Of a stretch of 27,953 bases of DNA, positions 15,617 to 22,681 are shown piece by piece. The stretch's first letter is position 1. Each line of letters opens with the position of its first letter. The notes under the pieces were generated by a model, which made no database searches, had not been told where the DNA came from, and was given only the letters and a program-made list of their open reading frames with translations. A program made the position numbers and the translations under genes. Source of the DNA: an uncultured Anaerolineaceae bacterium (GTDB taxonomy: Bacteria > Chloroflexota > Anaerolineae > Anaerolineales > Anaerolineaceae); assembly GCA_938020565.1 (NCBI GenBank), contig CALIHP010000014.1:1-27953 (forward strand), read 5' to 3'.

Positions 15617-16060
15617 ATGTATAAAATTGCGATTGGCGCGGACCCGAACGCCGGTGAATTAAAGTCGTACCTGATGGAGATTTGTAAAAAATTAGGTCAT
15701 CAGGTGATCGATATGGGCGCTGAAGACGTTATCTACGCTAACACGGCGATCAAAGTCGCGAAGGAGGTCGCGAATGGATCTGCGGATAAGGGGATCCTGC
15801 TTTGCGGTACAGGAATTGGAATGAGTATTGCTGCAAATAAGGTGCATGGGGCTTATGCCGCTTTGCTGACCGATGCCTATAGCGCGGAGAAAGCGCGGAC
15901 GAGTAACAATACAAATATTGCCTGTTTAGGCGCGTTTACGTTAGGAAGAGAGGTCGCGAAAAAAATATTGGAAATCTGGCTGGCTGCTGACTTTGATCCC
16001 GCCTCACCGTCGGCAAAAAAGGTTCAGCGGATTATCGATTACGAAGACGTGAATGCCTGA
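15617..16060 (+). CDS. RpiB/LacAB-family sugar-phosphate isomerase
   Basis: 147 residues, the right size for the RpiB fold. GILLCGTGIGMSIAANK at 59-75 holds the catalytic cysteine C63 and the phosphate-binding glycine-rich loop. Differences from typical RpiB are visible: the start IGADPNAGELK in place of IGSDHAG, and RTSNNTN at 94-100 with serine S96 where ribose-5-phosphate isomerases have the ring-opening histidine. Such changes suggest a substrate other than ribose 5-phosphate, as in the erythrulose-4-phosphate and tagatose-6-phosphate branches of the family. It is last in the operon and would convert the ketose phosphate made by DhaK/DhaL to an aldose phosphate, for instance erythrose 4-phosphate. 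The ribosome binding site is GGAGATCGGAG. Confidence 0.88.
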   Translation: MYKIAIGADPNAGELKSYLMEICKKLGHQVIDMGAEDVIYANTAIKVAKEVANGSADKGILLCGTGIGMSIAANKVHGAYAALLTDAYSAEKARTSNNTNIACLGAFTLGREVAKKILEIWLAADFDPASPSAKKVQRIIDYEDVNA

Positions 16061-16126
16061 TTTTATATTCATGCGAATCTGATATTTTTCAAATAAGTAT
16101 AAAGGCTGCGTTTTTTGCCTGTTATC

Positions 16127-16156
16127 GGGTTGGACGTCCGACCGGATGCCCAACCC
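16127..16156. repeat. Stem-loop after the sugar operon
   Basis: GGGTTGG (16127-16133) and CCAACCC (16150-16156) form a 7-bp perfect stem about 70 bases after the rpiB-like gene. There is no T run, so it is only a candidate 3' end structure. The rest of the gap between 16,061 and 16,260 shows nothing else I can name. Confidence 0.35.
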
Positions 16157-16260
16157 TGCTCTGTTGTCTGGCAGGCGTCGGTTCTTCGGTTTATTCCAAG
16201 ATCACTGCCGGTTTCTCTTTCTCATGATACACTTTCTATCAAATAGAACAGAACTGTCTG

Positions 16261-17901
16261 GTGAATGAGGCGGCCGTAGATATGACACATCCTTCGCACG
16301 AAAAAGCCCTCCCGATTCGCATCCCGAATCTTCCTTTCGTCGTCACGCTCCTGACCCTGCTTGTTGCGGGCGCAATCCTGTACGCCTATATCACGCCGGA
16401 TGGGCTTGGCCTCACGAACGACAGCGCCGATTACCTCGGCGGGGCGCGTGCGATTCTCGCCGGCGACGGCTACGTCCGTTATTCCGGCGATCGCCAGCCA
16501 CGGCCGATTACGCAGTTCCCTCCGGGCTACGCGTTCGCGATTGCGAAAGCGGCGGCGTTCGGCGCGCCGGACGTTTTCGCCGCCGCGAAAGCGGTCAACG
16601 GGATCGCGATCGTTCTGAACCTGTTCCTGATCGCGGCGCTGGCGTTAGCGACGTCACGGCGCGAATCAGCCGCCGGCTTCGCCGCGGCGCTGACGCTGAT
16701 TTCCGTTCCGTTCCTCAAGGCACAGTCTTACGGCCTGAGCGAAGCGTTGGCGTCCGTCTGGATTCTGGCCGGACTGCTCCTGCTGTCGGTCGCGCTGCGG
16801 AAAGCGCGGCGTCCGCTTTGGGTCTGGCTCCTGATCGGCACGGTTTTCGGGGTCGCTGTCCTGATTCGCTACGCAGCGCTGATTTTCTTCGCCGGAGCGC
16901 TTTTCCTGGCCTTCGCGAACGGGAGGACAGCGCGCGACCGCTGGATCCCGGCTTTTGGGATTGCGGCGGGATTCTCGGTTTTCCTTCTCCCCTGGCTGAT
17001 CCGCGGGCGGATCGTCAGCGACGGCGGCGTCAACCGTACTTTCACGCTGCATTTTCCAACAGCGGACCGGCTTTGGGACGGCGTCCGAACGGTCATGGGC
17101 TTTTTCCTTCCTGAGGCTGGGGGAATCGTTGAAAAACCACGCGCCGTTTGGGCAGGGCTGATCCTGATCGTGCTGGCGGCGCTGACGGTTCGCATGGTGC
17201 TGAGACTGATTGCCGTTTTCCGTGGAACGGCGCATGATCCCGACGGAGAAGCGATGCCGCTTGCACCGGCTGATTTCTTTGTGTATTTCCTGCTGCTGTA
17301 CCTGGCGGAGCTGTTCCTGACTGCGGTCTTCGTTGATGGATCGACCGTTTTCGACGATCGAATGCTTTACCCGTTTTTTATCCTGACGATTTTAGCGGTT
17401 TCGTCCGCCGCCGCGAGATTCATGGAAAAGCCGGGACAGCGCGCCGCGGCGCTCATCATCCTGACGCTTTTCGGCCTTTCCCTTCTCGAAGACAGCCTCG
17501 ACCTGATCCGGGCGTTCCACGCTGACGGTCAGGGTTTCGCCGGCCGCGCCTGGCGCGAATCTGAAACGGCGTCGGCGATCGCCGGGCTGCCCGACGGGAT
17601 AACCTGCTTCAGCAACCGGCGGACGTTCCTTGGCCTGATGAAGGAGCTTCCCTGCTATGTTCTCCCGGTCGGGTTCGACGCCGCGACGCAGCAAGCCTCG
17701 GCATCGTTTACGGCGGACCGCGAATGGATGCGGTCTGAGATCCTATCCGGGAAAGCGGCCGCGATCGTTTTTGGCTTCACTGATGATCTTAATTCGGAAT
17801 CTGAGGATTTTAAATATTACGATGCGTTGTTTGCGGAGCTGCCGTTGTACGGCGCGTATCCGGACGGGAAAATTTTCGCCCGGCCTGATTCAGCACGATG
17901 A
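16261..17901 (+). CDS. Polytopic membrane protein, GT39/ArnT-like glycosyltransferase family (putative)
   Basis: 546 residues with many strongly hydrophobic stretches, probably 10-12 membrane segments. After the first segment comes TNDSADYLGGARAILAGDGY and then TQFPPGYAFAIA, the arrangement (acidic pair in the first outer loop, then a PPGYP-like loop) of lipid-linked sugar transferases in the PMT/ArnT superfamily. It could move a sugar from a polyprenyl carrier onto a protein or glycan at the outer face; acceptor and donor are unknown. The start is uncertain: GTG 16261 gives the longest form, and ATG 16282 follows a GAGG at 11 bases. GC is high compared with the operon before it. It is single, with no obvious partner genes. 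Confidence 0.65.
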   Translation: MNEAAVDMTHPSHEKALPIRIPNLPFVVTLLTLLVAGAILYAYITPDGLGLTNDSADYLGGARAILAGDGYVRYSGDRQPRPITQFPPGYAFAIAKAAAFGAPDVFAAAKAVNGIAIVLNLFLIAALALATSRRESAAGFAAALTLISVPFLKAQSYGLSEALASVWILAGLLLLSVALRKARRPLWVWLLIGTVFGVAVLIRYAALIFFAGALFLAFANGRTARDRWIPAFGIAAGFSVFLLPWLIRGRIVSDGGVNRTFTLHFPTADRLWDGVRTVMGFFLPEAGGIVEKPRAVWAGLILIVLAALTVRMVLRLIAVFRGTAHDPDGEAMPLAPADFFVYFLLLYLAELFLTAVFVDGSTVFDDRMLYPFFILTILAVSSAAARFMEKPGQRAAALIILTLFGLSLLEDSLDLIRAFHADGQGFAGRAWRESETASAIAGLPDGITCFSNRRTFLGLMKELPCYVLPVGFDAATQQASASFTADREWMRSEILSGKAAAIVFGFTDDLNSESEDFKYYDALFAELPLYGAYPDGKIFARPDSAR

Positions 17902-17959
17902 GTTGTCGGACAATTTTGTGATTTATAGTGTGAAAATGGTAAGAAATTGGCTCATTAAC

Positions 17960-17988
17960 TTGCCAACTATTCGTTTTAGCCTTATAAT
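17960..17988 (+). promoter_or_regulatory. Sigma-70 type promoter of the S1 gene
   Basis: TTGCCA (17960-17965), a 17-base spacer and a perfect TATAAT (17983-17988). The start would be near 17995, giving a leader of about 30 bases before the S1 ATG at 18024. Confidence 0.8.
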
Positions 17989-18023
17989 CCGTAGATAACT
18001 TGTTTTGTTGGAGATTAGTGAAG

Positions 18024-19211
18024 ATGGAACATTCCGTTTCCCCGATTGGTTCTGAGAAAGAATCTTTTGACTTTGAGGCCCTTCTTGACGAAGGGATTCG
18101 TATCGATTTTCCCAGAAAAGGCGAAATTCGTGAGGGCGTAATCGCCAGTATTACCCCGGACCAAATTTTAGTTAACGTTGGAACGAAGTCGGAAGGCGTT
18201 ATAACCGGTCGGGAATTAGAGTCGATTCCGAGGGATATTCTCGAATCCTTCGACGTGGATCAGCCGATTTTAGTTTATATTCTCGATCCGGAAGATCAAA
18301 ACGGGAATCTTGTTTTGTCTTATACCAAAGCGTATGAAGAACAGATCTGGAAAAAAGCCGAAGAGGCGATGGCTTCGAAGGAAGCGATCGATTCGGTTAT
18401 CAGCGGCTACAATAAGGGCGGGTTGATCGTCGATTTCGGGATCCTCCGCGGTTTTATCCCGGCGTCGCAGATCGCTTTGTCGCGGCGAATGGACGTCAGC
18501 GGCGAAAGCCCGGAGCAGCGTTACGGTAAAATGGTCGGGCAGCCGATCCGGATCCGGATTATCGAGGTCGATCGGGAGCGCCGCCGGCTGATTTTCTCGG
18601 AGCGGCAGGCGAGCTCGGAAACGCGCGAATCGCTGAAACAGAAAGTCATCGACGGGCTCACTGAAGGCGAAATCCTGACCGGCCGCGTCGCCAGCCTCGC
18701 CGATTTCGGCGCGTTCATTAATATCAACGGGATGGCGGACGGCCTCGTCCATCTTTCCGAAATTTCCTGGGACCATATCAAGAAACCCTCCGACGTCCTT
18801 CAGGTCGGACAGGAGGTTCAGGTCAAGGTCATCAGCGTCGATAAGGAAAAGAATCGGATTGGCCTTTCGATTCGCCAGACGCAGGACGATCCCTGGCTCG
18901 ATCAGGTCGCGAAATATCAGGTCGGGCAGCTCGTCGAAGGCGTTATTACCCGGCTGACCAAGTTTGGCGCGTTCGCAAAGCTTGACGATGCGTTCGAAGG
19001 ACTGATCCATATTTCTGAAATCAGCGACAAGCGCATCGAGCATGCCAAAGAAGTTCTCAAGGAAGGCGATAAGGTCACGCTTCGGATTATCAAGATCGAT
19101 CCCGCGAACCACAGGATCGGCTTATCGGTTCGCCGCGTCGACTCGATGGCTTATTCTGAAATGGACTGGGATACCTTGATGGCTGATCTCGATTCGCTGA
19201 CGGAAGAGTAA
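18024..19211 (+). CDS. rpsA: 30S ribosomal protein S1
   Basis: 395 residues with four S1 RNA-binding domains at about 33-102, 117-193, 214-285 and 300-371. The last two are the most canonical: GRVASLADFGAFI...GLVHLSEISW and GVITRLTKFGAFA...GLIHISEIS. It helps the 30S subunit bind mRNA leaders. The six-domain proteobacterial form is longer; four domains fit the shorter versions in Gram-positives and related phyla. I choose ATG 18024 (MEHSVSP) over an in-frame upstream start because it follows TTGGAG and a GTGAAG patch and sits right after the promoter. It is a single-gene transcript, with its own promoter and a strong terminator. Confidence 0.9.
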   Translation: MEHSVSPIGSEKESFDFEALLDEGIRIDFPRKGEIREGVIASITPDQILVNVGTKSEGVITGRELESIPRDILESFDVDQPILVYILDPEDQNGNLVLSYTKAYEEQIWKKAEEAMASKEAIDSVISGYNKGGLIVDFGILRGFIPASQIALSRRMDVSGESPEQRYGKMVGQPIRIRIIEVDRERRRLIFSERQASSETRESLKQKVIDGLTEGEILTGRVASLADFGAFININGMADGLVHLSEISWDHIKKPSDVLQVGQEVQVKVISVDKEKNRIGLSIRQTQDDPWLDQVAKYQVGQLVEGVITRLTKFGAFAKLDDAFEGLIHISEISDKRIEHAKEVLKEGDKVTLRIIKIDPANHRIGLSVRRVDSMAYSEMDWDTLMADLDSLTEE

Positions 19212-19238
19212 ACCGTTCGCCTGAATTCAGTGCATTCG

Positions 19239-19280
19239 AAAGGCGTATCGCTCTGTTTAGTCTGTGGATACGCCTTTTTT
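19239..19280 (+). terminator. Strong intrinsic terminator of rpsA
   Basis: AAAGGCGTATC (19239-19249) pairs perfectly with GATACGCCTTT (19267-19277), an 11-bp stem with a 17-base loop, followed by a T run to 19280. It lies 28 bases after the S1 stop codon. Confidence 0.93.
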
Positions 19281-19308
19281 CTTTCGCTGGCTGAGGAGAG
19301 AGACGTTT

Positions 19309-20259
19309 ATGAGAATTTTTATAACCGGCGCCGCGGGCTTTATCGGGTCACATTTAGCCAATACGCTCTGCGAACGGGGACATACCGTTATTGGATTTGA
19401 TAACTGCTCGACCGGGCATCCAGAGTCGCTCGTTTCCGGCGTCGAACTCGTCCGCGGCGATATTAACGACCGGGAGCATCTTTGGCGCCTGCTCCAGGAG
19501 GTCGACTGCGTTTATCATCTGGCCGCGCGCGTCGTCGTCCCTGAGTCGATCGACTATCCCCGGGAGTTCGAACGCGTCAACGTCGGCGGCACGGTTACGC
19601 TTCTGGAGGCGATGCGCGACGTGGGGATCCACCGCATGATTTTCGCGTCGTCCGGCGCGATTTACGGGATCCAGCGTCAGCAGCCGCTCAACGAGAACAC
19701 GAGCAAGCCAAAGCCCGCTTCGCCGTACGCCGTTTCCAAACTCGCGTCCGAATACTATATTAATACGATCGGCCGGCTTTGGGGCCTGGAGGCGGTTTGT
19801 CTCCGGATTTTCAACGCCTATGGCCCGCGGCAGGGCTTCTCGTTTTCGCACGCGGCCGTTATTCCGACCTTCCTGAAGCAGGCGGCCGCCAAAGGCACGA
19901 TCGTTATTCATGGCGACGGGACCAAGACGCGCGATTTCGTTTATATCAGCGATGTTGTCGACGCCCTGATCGCGGCGATGGACCTGAAGAATCCGGACGA
20001 AACCGTGATCAATATCGGCTCTGGAGAGGAAACGACGATTAACCGCGTCTGCGAGCTGGCGAAAAAAATAACCGGTCAGTCGCCGGAAATCGTTTATAAC
20101 CCGAAACGTATTGGCGGACCGGACCGCATGTGCGCGGACCTGACGCTGGCTCGCGAGATGCTCGCCTATGTGCCGAAAGTACCGCTCGAAGAGGGCATGC
20201 GGCTCGCTTATGAGCTTGATCCGCGGCTGCGGCAGGCGGGACACGGCCTTTTTTCTTAG
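19309..20259 (+). CDS. NAD-dependent epimerase/dehydratase (UDP-glucose 4-epimerase-like, extended SDR)
   Basis: 316 residues. The NAD-binding motif TGAAGFIGSHL is at 6-16, and an aspartate-led strand, GFDNCSTG, follows at 29-36. The catalytic triad is visible as the serine in FASSGAIYG (S114/S115) and Y140 with K144 in SPYAVSKLASEYY. FNAYGPRQ and GDGTKTRDFVYISDVV are conserved in UDP-hexose 4-epimerases and UDP-N-acetylglucosamine 4-epimerases. It probably interconverts sugar nucleotides for surface polysaccharides. ATG 19309 is chosen: GAGGAG lies about 10 bases before it, whereas the earlier in-frame start at 19264 falls in the preceding terminator. Specificity could also be dTDP-glucose dehydratase-like, but the length and motifs favour an epimerase. 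Confidence 0.88.
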   Translation: MRIFITGAAGFIGSHLANTLCERGHTVIGFDNCSTGHPESLVSGVELVRGDINDREHLWRLLQEVDCVYHLAARVVVPESIDYPREFERVNVGGTVTLLEAMRDVGIHRMIFASSGAIYGIQRQQPLNENTSKPKPASPYAVSKLASEYYINTIGRLWGLEAVCLRIFNAYGPRQGFSFSHAAVIPTFLKQAAAKGTIVIHGDGTKTRDFVYISDVVDALIAAMDLKNPDETVINIGSGEETTINRVCELAKKITGQSPEIVYNPKRIGGPDRMCADLTLAREMLAYVPKVPLEEGMRLAYELDPRLRQAGHGLFS

Positions 20260-20294
20260 ACGCCCCGCCGTCCCGCTCGCTGACGGTTAATTGA

Positions 20295-21008
20295 TTATTT
20301 GCAGCCGGAATTCCCCTGGCTGACCAGCGGCCAATATGGGAGCGGCTTTGCGTTTCGTCGGATCATGAAGTCGCAATAGTCCCCGTCTTCGAAGCAGGTA
20401 TGCGTTCTTCGCAGCGGGATATTTAACATACCCGCCGTCACATAATCCAGATTGCACAAATACGGCATGTACGCTTCGTATCCGTACGCCTTGGCAAAAT
20501 CGCTCAGCGGGCATACCGTATTATGGAAGATCGCCGAATACTCCTCGTTCGGCGGGAGCGCTTCGCTCAGGAAGCTGCCGGGATTGAGGGCCGCGTTCGC
20601 GGCGGCTTTTTCCGCCCGTTTCTTTAATATCCTCGTCATCAGGGGTGAGCAGCCCGTTATTCCCGGTAAAATAAAGCGGACGATCCCGGGAGTCTTCCCG
20701 AAAACCGACTCGAAACATTGGACCATCCTGTACCCGATCGTCTCCATATCGACCGCGTACTTCTTCAGGACCTCGCCCATCGCAACCAACATGAAGGCTC
20801 CCGTCAGGTTTTTCGTTCCGCCCGCGCTGTCCCCGCCGATATAAGGGAACCTTTCAAGCATTTCCTTTTCATATAGATCCCAGATTTCCGCGCAGAGATC
20901 GCCGAAGCCTCTCCCCGTGTCCTTCTCTAAGTCCGCGGATATCGGTTTCAGGAAGCCTTCCATTTCCTTTTTCAGCTTCCCGGCTTTCTTTTGATAATAT
21001 TCATGCAT
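20295..21008 (-). CDS. L-2-amino-thiazoline-4-carboxylic acid hydrolase family protein
   Basis: 237 residues that I match, by overall pattern and from memory, to the ATC hydrolase family. Its features are a helical N-terminal half, the block IVRFILPGITGCSPLMTRIL in the middle, HNTVCPLSDFAKAYGY, and a C-terminal HTCFEDGDYCDFMI with paired cysteines. The founding member opens the thiazoline ring of ATC towards cysteine in Pseudomonas, but most homologues are of unknown function, and this one should not be assumed to do that. No signal peptide or membrane segment. The ATG follows AAGGAGG at five bases. It is convergent with the epimerase and in the same direction as the aldolase gene, with a gap of 160 bases. 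Confidence 0.65.
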   Translation of the reverse strand: MHEYYQKKAGKLKKEMEGFLKPISADLEKDTGRGFGDLCAEIWDLYEKEMLERFPYIGGDSAGGTKNLTGAFMLVAMGEVLKKYAVDMETIGYRMVQCFESVFGKTPGIVRFILPGITGCSPLMTRILKKRAEKAAANAALNPGSFLSEALPPNEEYSAIFHNTVCPLSDFAKAYGYEAYMPYLCNLDYVTAGMLNIPLRRTHTCFEDGDYCDFMIRRNAKPLPYWPLVSQGNSGCK

Positions 21009-21082
21009 GTCTGCCTCCTTCTGCCGCCAAATCCATGATTACCTGAATTATACATTGTTCAGATTCCCTCATCGATTCCAGC

Positions 21083-21118
21083 GGCGCCTCTGACGATCAT
21101 GGTGCCGTCAGAGGCGCC
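21083..21118. repeat. GC-rich perfect inverted repeat (stem-loop)
   Basis: GGCGCCTCTGACG (21083-21095) and CGTCAGAGGCGCC (21106-21118) form a 13-bp perfect stem with a 10-base loop. It sits between the aldolase stop and the start of the ATC-hydrolase gene. A T run lies 12 bases to the right on plus; on minus, the direction of both genes, no T run follows. It may be a partial terminator or an mRNA-stabilising hairpin. Confidence 0.7.
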
Positions 21119-21168
21119 TGGGCGTTCCTTTTTTTGAAACCGGGGCTCGAGGGCGCGGGAAAAAAAGG

Positions 21169-22086
21169 TTACCAGGACGCGGTATCGCGGATCGCGGCTT
21201 TTATATCGCGGTACAGCTGGACGACGTCCGGATTTTCCGAGCTGACCGGAAGGAACGGAGCGCGCGTATCGCCAATATCGCAGCCGTCCAGCCGGACGAT
21301 CGCCTTTACCGTTCCATACAGCGATCCGAACGCGCACAGGCGGGCAATGAAGGCCGTGATCATCCGCTGGAGGTTCAGCGCGACGTCGATCCGTCGCTCG
21401 CGAATCAGGTTTTCCAGCTTCAGGTACAGCTCGGGCATCGCGGCGTATGTCCCGCCGATTCCGGCGTCCGCGCCCATGATCCGCCCAGCGAGATACTGCT
21501 CATCGGGGCCGTTGAAGACGATAAAATCTTTTCCGCCTTCTTCCTTGAAATGCATGATATCCTGAACGGATTCGGAGGAACATTTAATCCCCGCGACGCG
21601 CTCGTTTTGCAGCATGCGCCGGAACATCGGCATCGACAGGCTGTACCCTGTCAGCTGCGGAATGTTGTAAATAAAAAACGGAAGGTCGGCGGCTTCCGTA
21701 ATCGCGGTCCAATGCCGATAGATACTTTCTTCGCCGGGGCGATAGTAAACGCAGGGGACGGCGGAGGTTGCGTGCGCTCCGGTTTCCGCCGCGTGGGCGG
21801 CGAGGTCGACCGCTTCGCGCGTCGCCGCCGTGCCGACATGAACGATAATCGTCATATCCTCAGGCGCGGCCGAAACGACAGCCTCGAGGATTTGCTTGCG
21901 TTCCGGGATGGACAGGAGGAAGCCTTCGCCCGTACTGCCGCAGACGTACAGCGAGCGGACGCCTTTGGTATACTGGTATTGGACGAAATTCCGGGTAGCG
22001 GCGAGCGAAATCTCGCCTTTGGCGTCGAATGGCGTGTTCAGCGCGATCGTGACGTTCCGAAAACGATTTACAGCATATTTTGTCAT
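21169..22086 (-). CDS. Dihydrodipicolinate synthase/N-acetylneuraminate lyase family aldolase
   Basis: 305 residues, a class I aldolase TIM barrel. GSTGEGFLLSIPER at 50-63 is the pyruvate carboxylate-binding loop in the form typical of N-acetylneuraminate lyase. FFIYNIPQLTG at 137-147 has the catalytic tyrosine Y140, and AGIKCSSES has the Schiff-base lysine K168. GIGGTYAAMPELY is also lyase-like. Likely reaction: cleavage of sialic acid (or a related 2-keto-3-deoxy acid) to pyruvate and an amino sugar. Assignment to sialic acid rather than another keto acid is moderate. No nanE, nanK or sialic acid transporter is beside it. The start follows AGGTAAGGGAACCC. The AT-rich, foreign-looking DNA begins just upstream of this gene. 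Confidence 0.82.
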   Translation of the reverse strand: MTKYAVNRFRNVTIALNTPFDAKGEISLAATRNFVQYQYTKGVRSLYVCGSTGEGFLLSIPERKQILEAVVSAAPEDMTIIVHVGTAATREAVDLAAHAAETGAHATSAVPCVYYRPGEESIYRHWTAITEAADLPFFIYNIPQLTGYSLSMPMFRRMLQNERVAGIKCSSESVQDIMHFKEEGGKDFIVFNGPDEQYLAGRIMGADAGIGGTYAAMPELYLKLENLIRERRIDVALNLQRMITAFIARLCAFGSLYGTVKAIVRLDGCDIGDTRAPFLPVSSENPDVVQLYRDIKAAIRDTASW

Positions 22087-22258
22087 GGGTTCCCTTACCT
22101 TTCAGTCTGATTTGTATCAGAAAAAGTGCCTGAAATAAATTCAAACAATTTTATTCTCAGAATATTTTCAGGTTATTATTTTTGAGAATATTATAATTTG
22201 TTATTTTATATATTTTTATCTTTCCTTTTAAAAACAGATTAAACTTTAATTTTTTTGA
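22087..22258. other. Boundary between two base-composition regimes
   Basis: Left of about 22,130 the genes use GC-rich third positions. Right of it the DNA is A/T-dominated with long T and A runs on both coding and non-coding stretches. The gap holds the ribosome binding site and leader of the aldolase gene and then AT-rich sequence with a loose repeat of AGAATATT (around 22,158 and 22,184). I see no integrase, tRNA edge or transposon end. The precise join cannot be placed because both intergenic sides are AT-rich. Confidence 0.7.
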
Positions 22259-22681
22259 CTATCTAACCATCTGTTTTAATTTTCTTTCATTACTTAATAA
22301 CTTACTTAAATATTGATTTTCACTTTCAGTTTTATTTAATTTTCCTTCAAGTTTTTCTATTTCTATTTCATATTCATCTAATAATTCTTCATAATCAGAT
22401 ACTTCATTTACTAATAATTCTTTTTGGTTTATAAAATGTTCTGCTTGTAATAATAATTTCTCTTCATATTCTTTTGAAGCTTCTACATAACCTTGTTTTT
22501 TACCTTCATATTTTCCCATATTGTAAAGATCTGCTAAACCTGGTGTATCTTCTGTAAAAGTCTCTTTAGCTATTTTTTTTATTCCTTTGACTAAATTTTT
22601 TTCTTCTATTACAGATTTAACAATATCTACTGCCATTTGTCCAGGTATCACACTTCTTTTTAAAAACCTAATTATTCCCAT
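22259..22681 (-). CDS. Uncharacterised coiled-coil protein
   Basis: 140 residues, unknown. An N-terminal segment, MGIIRFLKRSVIPGQMAVDIVKSVIEEK, precedes TPGLADLYNMGKYEGKKQGY. From about residue 64 to the end there is a long charged helix, rich in Glu, Lys and Leu with heptad spacing, consistent with a coiled coil. No signal peptide or enzyme motif. Its ATG overlaps the stop of the preceding gene by one base (TAATG), so its translation is coupled to the 421-residue protein; the two probably act as partners in a complex. It is the last gene of the AT-rich operon. Confidence 0.75.
   Translation of the reverse strand: MGIIRFLKRSVIPGQMAVDIVKSVIEEKNLVKGIKKIAKETFTEDTPGLADLYNMGKYEGKKQGYVEASKEYEEKLLLQAEHFINQKELLVNEVSDYEELLDEYEIEIEKLEGKLNKTESENQYLSKLLSNERKLKQMVR

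Noticed and set aside
16666..17235. 189-codon minus-strand frame inside the membrane protein gene
   Set aside because: Low-complexity Arg/Pro/Glu-rich shadow typical of antisense frames in GC-rich membrane protein genes.
18270..19112. Long open frame on the minus strand opposite the S1 gene (280 codons)
   Set aside because: It mirrors the S1 coding frame, has no ribosome binding site or recognisable domain, and the plus-strand S1 protein is unmistakable.
19354..20244. Long minus-strand frame opposite the epimerase (296 codons)
   Set aside because: Arg/Asp/Asn-rich shadow translation of a GC-rich gene, without motifs or start signals.
21550..22110. 186-codon plus-strand frame opposite the aldolase
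   Set aside because: Shadow of a confidently identified aldolase with intact catalytic residues.
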